Assembly (NCBI GenBank): GCA_016873525.1
Contig: VGXD01000144.1
Span: 1 to 5,850, forward strand
Reading direction: 5' to 3'
Length of the DNA stretch: 5,850 bases
Source of the DNA: Nitrospira sp.
GTDB lineage: Bacteria; Nitrospirota; Nitrospiria; Nitrospirales; Nitrospiraceae
Shown piece after piece: positions 1 to 5,259 of the stretch; position 1 is the first letter of the stretch, and the number at the start of each line of letters is the position of its first letter. The notes under the pieces are model-generated. The model worked only from the letters and a program-made list of their open reading frames with translations, was not told the origin of the DNA and searched no databases. The position numbers and the translations under genes are program-made.

Positions 1-1477
1 ACAGGCGGAACTGATCTGCGATGCCGACGGGACCCCCGCCCGCATGGTCGGCACGGTGCAGGACATTACGGACCGCAAGCGGACCGAAGAACAAATTCAC
101 CGGTTGGCTCATTACGACGGCTTGACCAATCTCCCCAACCGCCGTCTGTTCCAAGACCGCCTCGAGCGGGCCTTGGCATCCACCCACCGTCGGCAGAAAC
201 TCCTGGCGGTCCTGCTGCTGAACCTCGATCAATTAAAGCGCGTCAACGACACGTTCGGCCCCACCGGAGGCGATCTCGTCCTGCGCAGCCTCTCGGAGCG
301 GCTGCTCGCCTGCATCCGACAAAGCGACTCGGTGATGCCGCACAGCGCGGAGGAGGGTTCCGTCACCGTCTCCCGTCTCGGCGGCGACGAGTTCACGATC
401 TTGCTGACCGACATCGGGTCGCCGCAAGATTCGGCCAAGGTGGCGCGGCGCATTCTGGCCGCATTGGCCTGCCCTTTTCCGGTCGGCGACCAGGAAGTGT
501 TCCTCACGGGCAGCCTCGGCATCAGCCTCGCCCCCTCCGATGGAACCGATGCGGACAGCCTGCTCAAAAACGCCGGCACCGCCATGAACCACGCCAAGAA
601 ACAGGGCCGCAATACCTATCAGTTTTATGCCCAGGACATGAACGCCGCCGCGCTCCAGCGCCTGACCATGGAAAATGCCTTGCGGAAGGCCCTGGGGCGT
701 GATGAGTTCGAACTCTACTACCAGCCCCAGGTGGACATCCGTCGGTGGCAGATCATCGGCGTGGAAGCCCTCATCCGCTGGCGACACCCCGACCTGGGCC
801 TGGTGCCGCCCGCACAGTTCATTCCCCTGGCCGAGGAAACCGGCCTCATCGCCCCCATCGGTGAATGGGTGTTGCGGACCGCCTGTACCCACCACAAAGC
901 CTGGCTGTCCGCCGGCCTCCCGCCGATCCGCATGTCCGTCAATCTTTCCAGCTTGCAATTCGACCAGCCGGACCTCTGCGACATCGTCCAGCAAATTCTT
1001 CGGAATACCGCCATGCCCCCTGAGTGCCTGGATTTGGAACTCACCGAGGGCATCCTCATGCGGGACGCCGCCGCAACCATCAAAACCTTGCAGCGGCTCA
1101 AACAGTTAGGTCTCGCCCTCGCCATCGACGATTTTGGAACGGGCTACTCCTCCTTGAGCTATCTCAAGCGGTTTCCGCTCGACACCCTCAAAATCGACCG
1201 GGCCTTCATCAGGGACGTCACCAACAACGCCGACGATGCCGCCATCACCACCGCCATCATCGCCATGGCCCATAGCCTCAAGCTGCGCGTCATGGCCGAA
1301 GGCGTCGAGACGGACGCGCAACTGGCCTTCCTGCGCGAACAGGGCTGCGACGAACTTCAGGGCTACCTGGTCAGCAAACCGATTCCCGCCCAGGACCTGC
1401 CCCAATTCCTGCGGGCGCCCCTCCCGGCTCCCAGCCAGGAGGGCATCGCCGCCTTGTCGTCCGGACTCAAGCCCTAA
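1..1477 (+). CDS. PAS-GGDEF-EAL cyclic-di-GMP signalling protein (5' end outside the window)
   Basis: The frame is open from the first bases, so the true start lies upstream; the Met codon at 44 falls inside a PAS/PAC tail (GTVQDITDRKRTEEQ) and is not a start. Residues below count from that Met. The GGDEF domain spans about 22-197 (DGLTNLPNRR; RVND; RLGGDEF at 111-117). The EAL domain spans about 207-457 and keeps the residues expected of an active phosphodiesterase: EAL-x-R at 241-245, N300, ELTE at 332-335, DDFGTGYSS from 362, K383, E419 and Q439. From family knowledge, EAL domains hydrolyse c-di-GMP to pGpG and GGDEF domains make it from GTP. In the GGDEF half, the first metal-binding Asp is Asn (N60 in LNLDQLK), and the RQSD at 92-95 (inhibitory-site position) is separated from GGDEF by 17 residues instead of the usual 5. 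I therefore infer that phosphodiesterase activity dominates, with GGDEF perhaps a GTP sensor. The PAS input ligand is unknown. The protein is probably cytoplasmic or attached to the membrane by an unseen N-terminus. TAA stop. Confidence 0.95.
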   Translation, partial: QAELICDADGTPARMVGTVQDITDRKRTEEQIHRLAHYDGLTNLPNRRLFQDRLERALASTHRRQKLLAVLLLNLDQLKRVNDTFGPTGGDLVLRSLSERLLACIRQSDSVMPHSAEEGSVTVSRLGGDEFTILLTDIGSPQDSAKVARRILAALACPFPVGDQEVFLTGSLGISLAPSDGTDADSLLKNAGTAMNHAKKQGRNTYQFYAQDMNAAALQRLTMENALRKALGRDEFELYYQPQVDIRRWQIIGVEALIRWRHPDLGLVPPAQFIPLAEETGLIAPIGEWVLRTACTHHKAWLSAGLPPIRMSVNLSSLQFDQPDLCDIVQQILRNTAMPPECLDLELTEGILMRDAAATIKTLQRLKQLGLALAIDDFGTGYSSLSYLKRFPLDTLKIDRAFIRDVTNNADDAAITTAIIAMAHSLKLRVMAEGVETDAQLAFLREQGCDELQGYLVSKPIPAQDLPQFLRAPLPAPSQEGIAALSSGLKP

Positions 1478-1493
1478 GGCTCCCGCCCACCCC

Positions 1494-1522
1494 TTGCGTC
1501 CCCCATCGTCGCGCGCTACCCT
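1494..1522 (+). promoter_or_regulatory. Weak sigma-70-like promoter candidate for apaH
   Basis: TTGCGT (1494-1499) and TACCCT (1517-1522) are separated by exactly 17 bases in the 124-base gap before apaH. Each hexamer matches only three of six consensus positions, so this may be chance. A start site about 7 bases downstream would fall near 1529, the ATG of the small leader ORF. Confidence 0.15.
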
Positions 1523-1528
1523 GGGCCC

Positions 1529-1600
1529 ATGCACGAATCGGGTCCCGACGAGCCGAGCTTGTCCCTGTCCGAATGGCCGCGCTACCGGCGCCTCCCCTGA
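1529..1600 (+). CDS. Possible 23-codon leader ORF upstream of apaH
   Basis: An ATG at 1529 opens a 23-codon frame beginning MHESGPDE and ending YRRLP, with a TGA at 1598-1600. The stop is one base away from the apaH ATG (TGAcATG). It lies in a different frame from apaH and has no clear Shine-Dalgarno. Because apaH also lacks a recognisable ribosome binding site, terminating ribosomes could in principle reinitiate on apaH (translational coupling). The peptide resembles nothing I recognise and carries no signal or membrane segment. A 72-base ORF in GC-rich DNA can easily arise by chance. Confidence 0.2.
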   Translation: MHESGPDEPSLSLSEWPRYRRLP

Positions 1601-1601
1601 C

Positions 1602-2423
1602 ATGGCCATCTACGCGATCGGCGACATCCAGGGCTGCTTTGCCGCGCTGCAACGGCTGATCGAACGAATCTCCTTCGATCCGAGTCGGGACCGGCTCTGG
1701 TTCGTCGGCGACCTGGTGAATCGAGGCCCGGACTCCCTCTCCGTACTGCGCTATGTGAAGGGACTCGGCAAGTCGGCGGTCACCGTGCTCGGCAACCACG
1801 ACCTGCACTTGCTCGCCGTCGCGGCAGGCGTGACGCCGCCGGGACGCAAAGACACGCTGCAAGATGTGTTGCAGGCACCGGATCGAGACGCCCTGCTCCT
1901 GTGGCTCCGCCATCAGCCCCTCCTGCACTCGGCCGATGGCTTCACGCTCGTCCACGCAGGACTCGTCCCCCAATGGACTGCGACCCAAGCCCAAGGCCTG
2001 GCCAGGGAAGTTGAAACCGCGCTGCGATCGCCTCACTATCGGGAGTTTCTGGCGTACTTGTATGAGGTGGGATACCGGGAGAACAGCGGGCCCCGCCGCT
2101 GGACCGAGGACTTGGCCGGCCATGAACGGCTGGGCGTCATCGCCAACGCCTTGACCAAGCTGCGGGTCTGCTCCTCGGAGGGAGACATGGGGCTCTCCTA
2201 CAAGGGGCCTCCGCACAGCGCCCCAGAAGGCTTTATCCCCTGGTTCGACGTGCCGGACCGGCGCAGCGCCGAGACGACCGTCGTCTGCGGCCACTGGGCC
2301 GCCCTGGGCCTCCACATCCAAGACAATCTGCTTGTCCTGGACAGCGGCTATGTGTGGGGAGAGCGTTTAACCGCCCTGCGGCTCGAAGACCGGCGGGTCT
2401 TTCAGGTGTCCGACAGGGACTGA
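1602..2423 (+). CDS. apaH: Symmetrical bis(5'-nucleosyl)-tetraphosphatase (Ap4A hydrolase)
   Basis: ApaH splits diadenosine tetraphosphate into two ADP in the cytoplasm and, from work in E. coli, also removes Np4 caps from RNA 5' ends. The 273-residue product has the PPP-type metallophosphatase motifs in order: GDIQGC (7-12), GDLVNRGPDS (36-45), GNHDLHLL (64-71), H118 in LVHAG, and H231 in CGHWA. It then ends in the ApaH-typical DSGYVWGERLT block. E. coli ApaH has 280 residues, so this one is full length. The first motif has Gln where E. coli has His (GDVHG); Gln is a common variant in ApaH proteins. The frame stays open upstream to 1236, but that stretch overlaps the EAL gene and is low-complexity. 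The ATG at 1602 gives the family's standard beginning (MAIYAIGD). No clear Shine-Dalgarno precedes it. The preceding gene lies on the same strand 124 bases upstream, and the next gene is convergent, 17 bases past the TGA. Confidence 0.96.
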   Translation: MAIYAIGDIQGCFAALQRLIERISFDPSRDRLWFVGDLVNRGPDSLSVLRYVKGLGKSAVTVLGNHDLHLLAVAAGVTPPGRKDTLQDVLQAPDRDALLLWLRHQPLLHSADGFTLVHAGLVPQWTATQAQGLAREVETALRSPHYREFLAYLYEVGYRENSGPRRWTEDLAGHERLGVIANALTKLRVCSSEGDMGLSYKGPPHSAPEGFIPWFDVPDRRSAETTVVCGHWAALGLHIQDNLLVLDSGYVWGERLTALRLEDRRVFQVSDRD

Positions 2424-2440
2424 GCGCGTCGCGTGGCCGG

Positions 2441-2827
2441 CTACTTCGGTTCCGGACACTTGTAGGCGACGCCCGTATAAGTCACGTTGGTCTGCTCCGT
2501 ACTGCCGCCTCCCGTCCCGCCAGAGAAACTCATGCTGCCGGTTTGGCCGGCCCGGTTCGTGAGCATCTGCACCGTATTGGCGCCCAGTTTGGCCGCTTCG
2601 TTTTTCATCTCGTTGCGCGCGCCGGTCTCCAGGTTGGCGTTGCTCGTGAACCCGCCCGTCAGGAAGTTCCCCTGATTGCCCGTCACTTCCCCCAGATACT
2701 TGCAGCCCTGCGGTTCGTTCGTCGTGATCCGGACCTGAGCCGCGCCGGGATTGAGCTGAGCCGCCGCGCATCCGGCCAGCAGACCGACCCCGATCAAGAC
2801 AAGACCCCTACAGCGTTGCCTCTTCAT
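2441..2827 (-). CDS. DUF4156-type outer-membrane lipoprotein
   Basis: The 128-residue product begins with a lipoprotein signal: basic start MKRQRCR, hydrophobic stretch GLVLIGVGLLAG, and lipobox LLAGC with the modified Cys at residue 20. Ala follows the Cys, so there is no Asp retention signal and Lol sorting to the outer membrane is expected. The mature part has VRITTNEPQGCKYLGEVTGN (32-51) and AAKLGANTV (78-86), the layout I associate with DUF4156 lipoproteins (E. coli YjeI is a member). A Gly/Ser-rich stretch (102-109) and YKCPEPK follow. C42 and C124 are the only Cys in the mature chain besides the lipidated one and could form a disulfide. The function of the family is unknown to me. An in-frame GTG six bases upstream (2833) is possible, but the G-rich Shine-Dalgarno at 2836-2842 sits 8 bases before the ATG and only 2 before the GTG, so I chose the ATG. 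It lies 48 bases downstream of the SYLF gene on the same strand and is probably co-transcribed. Confidence 0.85.
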   Translation of the reverse strand: MKRQRCRGLVLIGVGLLAGCAAAQLNPGAAQVRITTNEPQGCKYLGEVTGNQGNFLTGGFTSNANLETGARNEMKNEAAKLGANTVQMLTNRAGQTGSMSFSGGTGGGSTEQTNVTYTGVAYKCPEPK

Positions 2828-2835
2828 CGTCACTT

Positions 2836-2842
2836 CCCCCCT
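2836..2842 (-). promoter_or_regulatory. Ribosome binding site of the lipoprotein gene
   Basis: AGGGGGG on the minus strand, 8 bases upstream of the ATG at 2827. It decides between that ATG and the GTG at 2833, which would have only a 2-base spacing. Confidence 0.5.
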
Positions 2843-2875
2843 GCAACGTCGCCATGCGTAAGCACACAGGCGTTG

Positions 2876-3460
2876 TTACTTCAAGTCCCGCTTCGTGAAC
2901 TTCGCGCCTTCCAACGTCACGCCGGCCATCAAGCCCCGCTGGCCGAAGGCAAAGGCCAGGATCGGCTCGCCAAGCTTGGTCGTATCCAGCGATCCTTGAG
3001 CCCCCACCGTCACGAGGGTGGCATTGGCGTCCACGCCCAACTCGAAACCGCTGCTCTTTTGAAACTTTTCCAGGACGAGGTCTTTCATAAACATGATGAT
3101 GAGCGACGTCTTTTGGGCTCCGGCCTGCAACCCAAAGGAGGCCGCGGCCAGGTTGTAATACCCCACAGTCTTCCCCTCCACCCTCAAGGCCCCGTCCCCA
3201 TACTCGGCCCCAAAGATAAACCCGGCCTTGTAGAGGGCCGGAAACACCAAAATGCCCTTGGCGCTTTTCAAAAACTCCTCCGACCCCGCGATCTTCTCCG
3301 TGAACTCTTTCAAGGCGAAGTCCGCATCGGCATCGATTTACTTGGCATCAACGGCGAAGGCGGGAGCGGGGAATACCGCGACAAGCGTAAAAATCGCGGC
3401 GACTCCGAGAAGGTACGCCCAAAGAGTCAACCCAGCGGCGTTCTTGATGAACGATTGCAT
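2876..3460 (-). pseudogene. SYLF/Ysc84-domain exported protein, interrupted by an in-frame TAA
   Basis: Reading from the ATG at 3458-3460, the frame gives a signal peptide (MQSFIKNAAG start, long hydrophobic core, PAPAFA with a probable cut after residue 36). Four more residues (VDAK) follow, then TAA at codon 41 (3338-3340), then in the same frame IDADADFALKEFTEKIAG and a complete SYLF domain to codon 194. Domain landmarks are AKGILVFPALYKAGFIFGAEYG, GYYNLAAASFGLQAGAQ and the C-terminal LEGAKFTKRDLK. Family knowledge: SYLF (Ysc84) domains bind phosphoinositide lipids in eukaryotes, and bacterial secreted members are poorly characterised. Without the stop this would be an ordinary periplasmic protein of about 194 residues. 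The ATG has a perfect AGGAGG at 8-base spacing, so the upstream part is genuine. The downstream part could start only at TTG 3311-3313, which has no Shine-Dalgarno and would lack export. A single change (for example GAA or AAA to TAA) explains the break. Alternatives are a sequencing error or readthrough. The downstream reading frame looks otherwise undamaged, so the event is recent or not real. Confidence 0.85.
3338..3340 (-). other. In-frame TAA inside the SYLF gene
   Basis: This codon separates a full signal peptide (codons 1-40) from an intact SYLF domain (codons 42-194) with no frame change. Its context is GCC AAG TAA ATC GAT. The other complete or visible genes here end in TAA, TGA and TAG, so a general reassignment of TAA is not supported. 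Confidence 0.85.
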
Positions 3461-3468
3461 AGCCTCGC

Positions 3469-3474
3469 CCTCCT
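3469..3474 (-). promoter_or_regulatory. Consensus ribosome binding site of the SYLF gene
   Basis: AGGAGG on the minus strand, 8 bases before the ATG at 3460. This is the best Shine-Dalgarno in the window. It fixes the start of the SYLF gene upstream of the in-frame TAA rather than at the TTG at 3313. Confidence 0.85.
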
Positions 3475-3493
3475 ATTCATTGTCTGAATGAAT
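3475..3493 (-). repeat. 7-bp inverted repeat abutting the SYLF ribosome binding site
   Basis: ATTCATT (3475-3481) and AATGAAT (3487-3493) are perfect inverted copies around a 5-base spacer. The repeat ends directly beside the AGGAGG. It could be an operator half-site pair or a weak AU-rich hairpin in the 5' leader. No factor can be named. Confidence 0.4.
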
Positions 3494-3525
3494 GACAAGA
3501 ACCATTCAGCCTTTTCAACGGCGGC

Positions 3526-3534
3526 ATTCTAGCA
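3526..3534 (-). promoter_or_regulatory. Extended -10 promoter candidate for the SYLF-lipoprotein unit
   Basis: TGCTAGAAT on the minus strand matches an extended -10 (TGn plus TATAAT with one mismatch). The start site would be near 3519, giving a leader of about 58 bases that contains the inverted repeat and the AGGAGG. No good -35 hexamer lies 16-18 bases upstream; extended -10 promoters can do without one. Confidence 0.4.
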
Positions 3535-3637
3535 GAAACGCAGAAAAAAGTAGCTGGGCTGGCGACGGGCGGACGCTCCGTCGGCTGCCTCGATGCGGCG
3601 AGTTCCTCTTCGCCGCTCCCACATCCGTGCCCGCGCC

Positions 3638-3671
3638 GCAGCGCCTCACCAGACGATCGGAACGGCGCTGC
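3638..3671. repeat. 8-bp GC-rich inverted repeat
   Basis: GCAGCGCC (3638-3645) and GGCGCTGC (3664-3671) are perfect inverted copies with an 18-base loop that contains CGATCG. It lies about 100 bases past the stop of the pentapeptide gene. No T-run follows on either strand, so it is not a classical terminator. It may be a 3' mRNA stem or chance. Confidence 0.3.
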
Positions 3672-3771
3672 TCTCGCCCTATGGCAGCCAGTCTCCATAT
3701 TCCCCGCAGAGGCACCTCTCCTCCGCGCCCATCCCGTCCATCCCAGCGCAAGAGAGCGAACCTAATCGCCC

Positions 3772-4950
3772 TCACCGCCTGAAGCGCCGACGGAGAGCCA
3801 AAAGGAACAACGCCACTTGAGCAGCAACGAAAAGCCGTTCGACTTGTTCAAGAAACCAGCCCAAGCCACTTCCCACCACATAGCGAGTTGGGCTCTGGAA
3901 TGTGACGACCTCAACGGCATGGATCAGGCCTGCGGGAGCAAGAGCGGCTGCACGATTATTGGGATTCGGGTCCACTCCGCTGAGAGTAAACAGCAGGGCA
4001 AACGAGAACAGCAGAAGAATCAACACCCCAAAAGCGTGGACGTAACTGCTCCCGTAGTTGCTCGCCAGACGGTAGAGATTCGTGACCGAGACATGCTCGC
4101 CTAGCCAGCGCAACCAAGACCACTTTTCATAGAACGGGCCGAGTCGCCCGGCAAACAGGAACTTAGCCGGATCGAGCCGCTTCATTTCCATCGCGCCGAC
4201 CATGCAGTCTTCAGCTAAATCGTAATGTTTGGCTTCGTCAAAATTAATAATAAACCGCCGATAGGCCGCAGCCACCTGTTCGCAACTGGCTGTTTCCGGC
4301 ACATTCGCCAAGCGGTCCAGTTCATCCTGCAAAACCATCCGACCCTTCTCTCGATGCCAATGCACATCTTCAAATGACACGCCTTTAATGGGGCAATTGA
4401 CGAACCTGGCCCTGAACCCACTTTTACCCTCTTCATTCACCCGGAGGAATCGCACCAGCTCCGGCTTGAGAAACTTCGCATCTCGGAAGTCCGCGACGGC
4501 AAGCTCAACCTGTTCTACCACTGGCTCACCTTTACTTGGGCCCCAAAGGGATCGTGAAAAATCTGCATCTTCGCTGAACATTGCCTCCCAGAAGTTGGCC
4601 CCCTGGGTGAACGTCACCCTCCCGAAGTCGGCTTCCTGGGTGAACCTCGCCTCCCCGAAGTCGGCCCCCTGAGTGAACCTCGCCTCCCCGAAGTCGGCAG
4701 CAGGAAAGACAAACCTGGGAAAATTGAATCGTTCCCTTGGCCGGTGGAATCGTGAAGTCCCGGCAAGGATCGCATCAACTTCATCATGGAATGCCTCCGC
4801 GTCCTTGCGTTGGTCACAAGAGTGCATCAGACAGACTGGCCGCTCATCCACATCTGACGGAGCAGGGTGAATGGGGCGCCCACATAGCTGATAATCAGAC
4901 ATCCGGACCGGGCAGCCGGGTGGATTGGATTGTTGGGCAAGTTCGGTCAT
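3772..4950 (-). CDS. Membrane-anchored pentapeptide-repeat protein with N-terminal Cys/His cluster
   Basis: The product has 392 residues and three parts. Residues 13-45 carry C13, C23, H28, C40, H43 and C45 (CGRPIH; RPVCLMHSC), a spacing that could hold a zinc ion (inference). Residues 75-163 are pentapeptide-like: FNFPRFVF, then four 11-residue units of the type ADFGEARFTQG (85-128), then ADFSRS and ADFRDAKF. Pentapeptide repeats fold into a right-handed quadrilateral beta-helix and usually serve as binding scaffolds. A mainly helical linker follows (205-295). The C-terminus has a hydrophobic segment at about 304-325 (VHAFGVLILLLFSFALLF) and a second at about 370-386, ending in the basic tail RRRFRR. 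This two-helix end is common in membrane pentapeptide proteins and sometimes described as channel-like; I see no K+-filter motif (GYG). No enzyme motif is visible and the function is unknown. G+C is near 52% in six sampled 60-base lines against about 65% in the c-di-GMP and apaH genes, which suggests transfer. No Shine-Dalgarno precedes the ATG; starting there keeps C13 within the cluster. TGA stop. Confidence 0.85.
   Translation of the reverse strand: MTELAQQSNPPGCPVRMSDYQLCGRPIHPAPSDVDERPVCLMHSCDQRKDAEAFHDEVDAILAGTSRFHRPRERFNFPRFVFPAADFGEARFTQGADFGEARFTQEADFGRVTFTQGANFWEAMFSEDADFSRSLWGPSKGEPVVEQVELAVADFRDAKFLKPELVRFLRVNEEGKSGFRARFVNCPIKGVSFEDVHWHREKGRMVLQDELDRLANVPETASCEQVAAAYRRFIINFDEAKHYDLAEDCMVGAMEMKRLDPAKFLFAGRLGPFYEKWSWLRWLGEHVSVTNLYRLASNYGSSYVHAFGVLILLLFSFALLFTLSGVDPNPNNRAAALAPAGLIHAVEVVTFQSPTRYVVGSGLGWFLEQVERLFVAAQVALFLLALRRRFRR
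4567..4698 (-). repeat. Four 33-base tandem repeats coding for 11-residue units
   Basis: The units are 4666-4698, 4633-4665, 4600-4632 and 4567-4599, translated as ADFGEARFTQG, ADFGEARFTQE, ADFGRVTFTQG and ANFWEAMFSED. By hand alignment the first two differ at 3 of 33 bases and the second and third at 6 of 33; the fourth is more diverged. The order of divergence points to stepwise tandem duplication, most recently near the N-terminal end of the block. Confidence 0.9.
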
Positions 4951-4963
4951 AGCCGATGAGTCT

Positions 4964-4973
4964 ACTTATAAGT
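4964..4973 (-). promoter_or_regulatory. -10-like palindrome before the pentapeptide-repeat gene
   Basis: ACTTATAAGT is a perfect 10-bp palindrome containing TATAAG on the minus strand, 14 bases before the ATG at 4950. Used as a -10, it would place the start site about 7 bases before the ATG, giving a nearly leaderless mRNA, which fits the missing Shine-Dalgarno. The only -35-like hexamer (TTGCCA, 4982-4987) is 11 bases away, too close for sigma-70. Confidence 0.25.
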
Positions 4974-5113
4974 TGGCGCTGTGGCAAGCTACGGGCAGGT
5001 GATCGGCCTCGGATGGAATGGATAGGGCGAAGATTTCAACACTTCCGGGGGAACTCAACTAAGGGTGGCCGGGCTGGCCCCCTCACTGCGCGCGTTCACC
5101 GAGCACCGCCCAC

Positions 5114-5132
5114 TTTGATAAGATTTGATCAA
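5114..5132. repeat. Small AT-rich direct and inverted repeat cluster
   Basis: TTTGAT occurs at 5114-5119 and again at 5124-5129, one helical turn apart. TTGATCAA (5125-5132) is a perfect palindrome, and TTGAT/ATCAA (5115-5119, 5128-5132) is an inverted pair. It stands out in GC-rich surroundings and resembles a regulator binding site, but no regulator can be named. Confidence 0.3.
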
Positions 5133-5259
5133 TCCTGTGTGCGCGGTGCGCGAGCACGGGGGATTAGCCTGGCCGCCCCTCCCTTTGCCAGCCGAGGCTA
5201 TCCTTCCGGAGCGTCTGAGCAGGACAGGTTCAGCTAGCTCGCCGTATGTTTGAAGAAAA

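Larger units (their letters stand above)
3461..3771. other. Intergenic region between the SYLF and pentapeptide-repeat genes
   Basis: These 311 bases hold no convincing gene. The open frames here are Arg/Pro/Ser-rich and lack family motifs. The part next to the SYLF gene carries its Shine-Dalgarno, a 7-bp inverted repeat and an extended -10 candidate, each listed separately. The part behind the pentapeptide gene has an 8-bp GC-rich stem (3638-3671) and a 6-bp stem CGACGG/CCGTCG (3563-3568 with 3578-3583). On the minus strand six T's (3544-3549) follow that stem after about 13 bases, too far for a standard rho-independent terminator. Confidence 0.6.
4951..5259. other. Intergenic region between the panB and pentapeptide-repeat genes
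   Basis: These 309 bases have no supported gene; the short open frames crossing them show no family resemblance. There is a candidate -10 at 4965-4970, a TTGAT/ATCAA cluster at 5114-5132, an imperfect stem CTGGC/GCCAG (5169-5173 with 5187-5191) and the 8-bp palindrome AGCTAGCT (5232-5239) shortly after the panB stop. None is followed by a T-run on the minus strand, so no clear panB terminator is visible. Confidence 0.6.

Noticed and set aside
233..994. Long minus-strand open frame (253 codons) opposite the GGDEF-EAL gene
   Set aside because: It is antisense to a clearly conserved coding region, has no family motifs, and arises from GC-rich codon bias.
1236..1601. N-terminal extension of the apaH frame
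   Set aside because: It overlaps the EAL domain out of frame and gives Pro/Ser/Arg-rich sequence; ApaH proteins begin at the MAIYAIGD block (1602).
1467..2321. 284-codon minus-strand open frame opposite apaH
   Set aside because: It is a shadow of apaH. ApaH motifs on the plus strand are unambiguous and this frame has no recognisable domain.
2831..2833. GTG start for the lipoprotein, two codons upstream
   Set aside because: The G-rich Shine-Dalgarno would be only 2 bases away; the ATG at 2827 has 8-base spacing and gives a typical MKR lipoprotein start.
3338..3340. Stop-codon reassignment as an explanation for the TAA (and the TAG in panB)
   Set aside because: TAA, TAG and TGA all serve as ordinary terminators of other genes in this window, so no single codon appears reassigned.
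2354..3487. 377-codon plus-strand open frame across the lipoprotein and SYLF genes
   Set aside because: It runs antisense to both minus-strand genes, whose signal peptides, lipobox and domains are clear, and its product is Arg/Pro/His-rich without motifs.
3544..3583. Rho-independent terminator behind the pentapeptide gene
   Set aside because: The CGACGG/CCGTCG stem is only 6 bp and the T6 run starts about 13 bases after it.
3492..3782. Overlapping short open frames on both strands in the 3461-3771 gap
   Set aside because: They are low-complexity Arg/Pro/Ser products without a ribosome site or family resemblance.
4567..4698. CRISPR-like spaced repeats
   Set aside because: The 33-base units are contiguous with no spacers, stay in frame and encode pentapeptide-type repeats.
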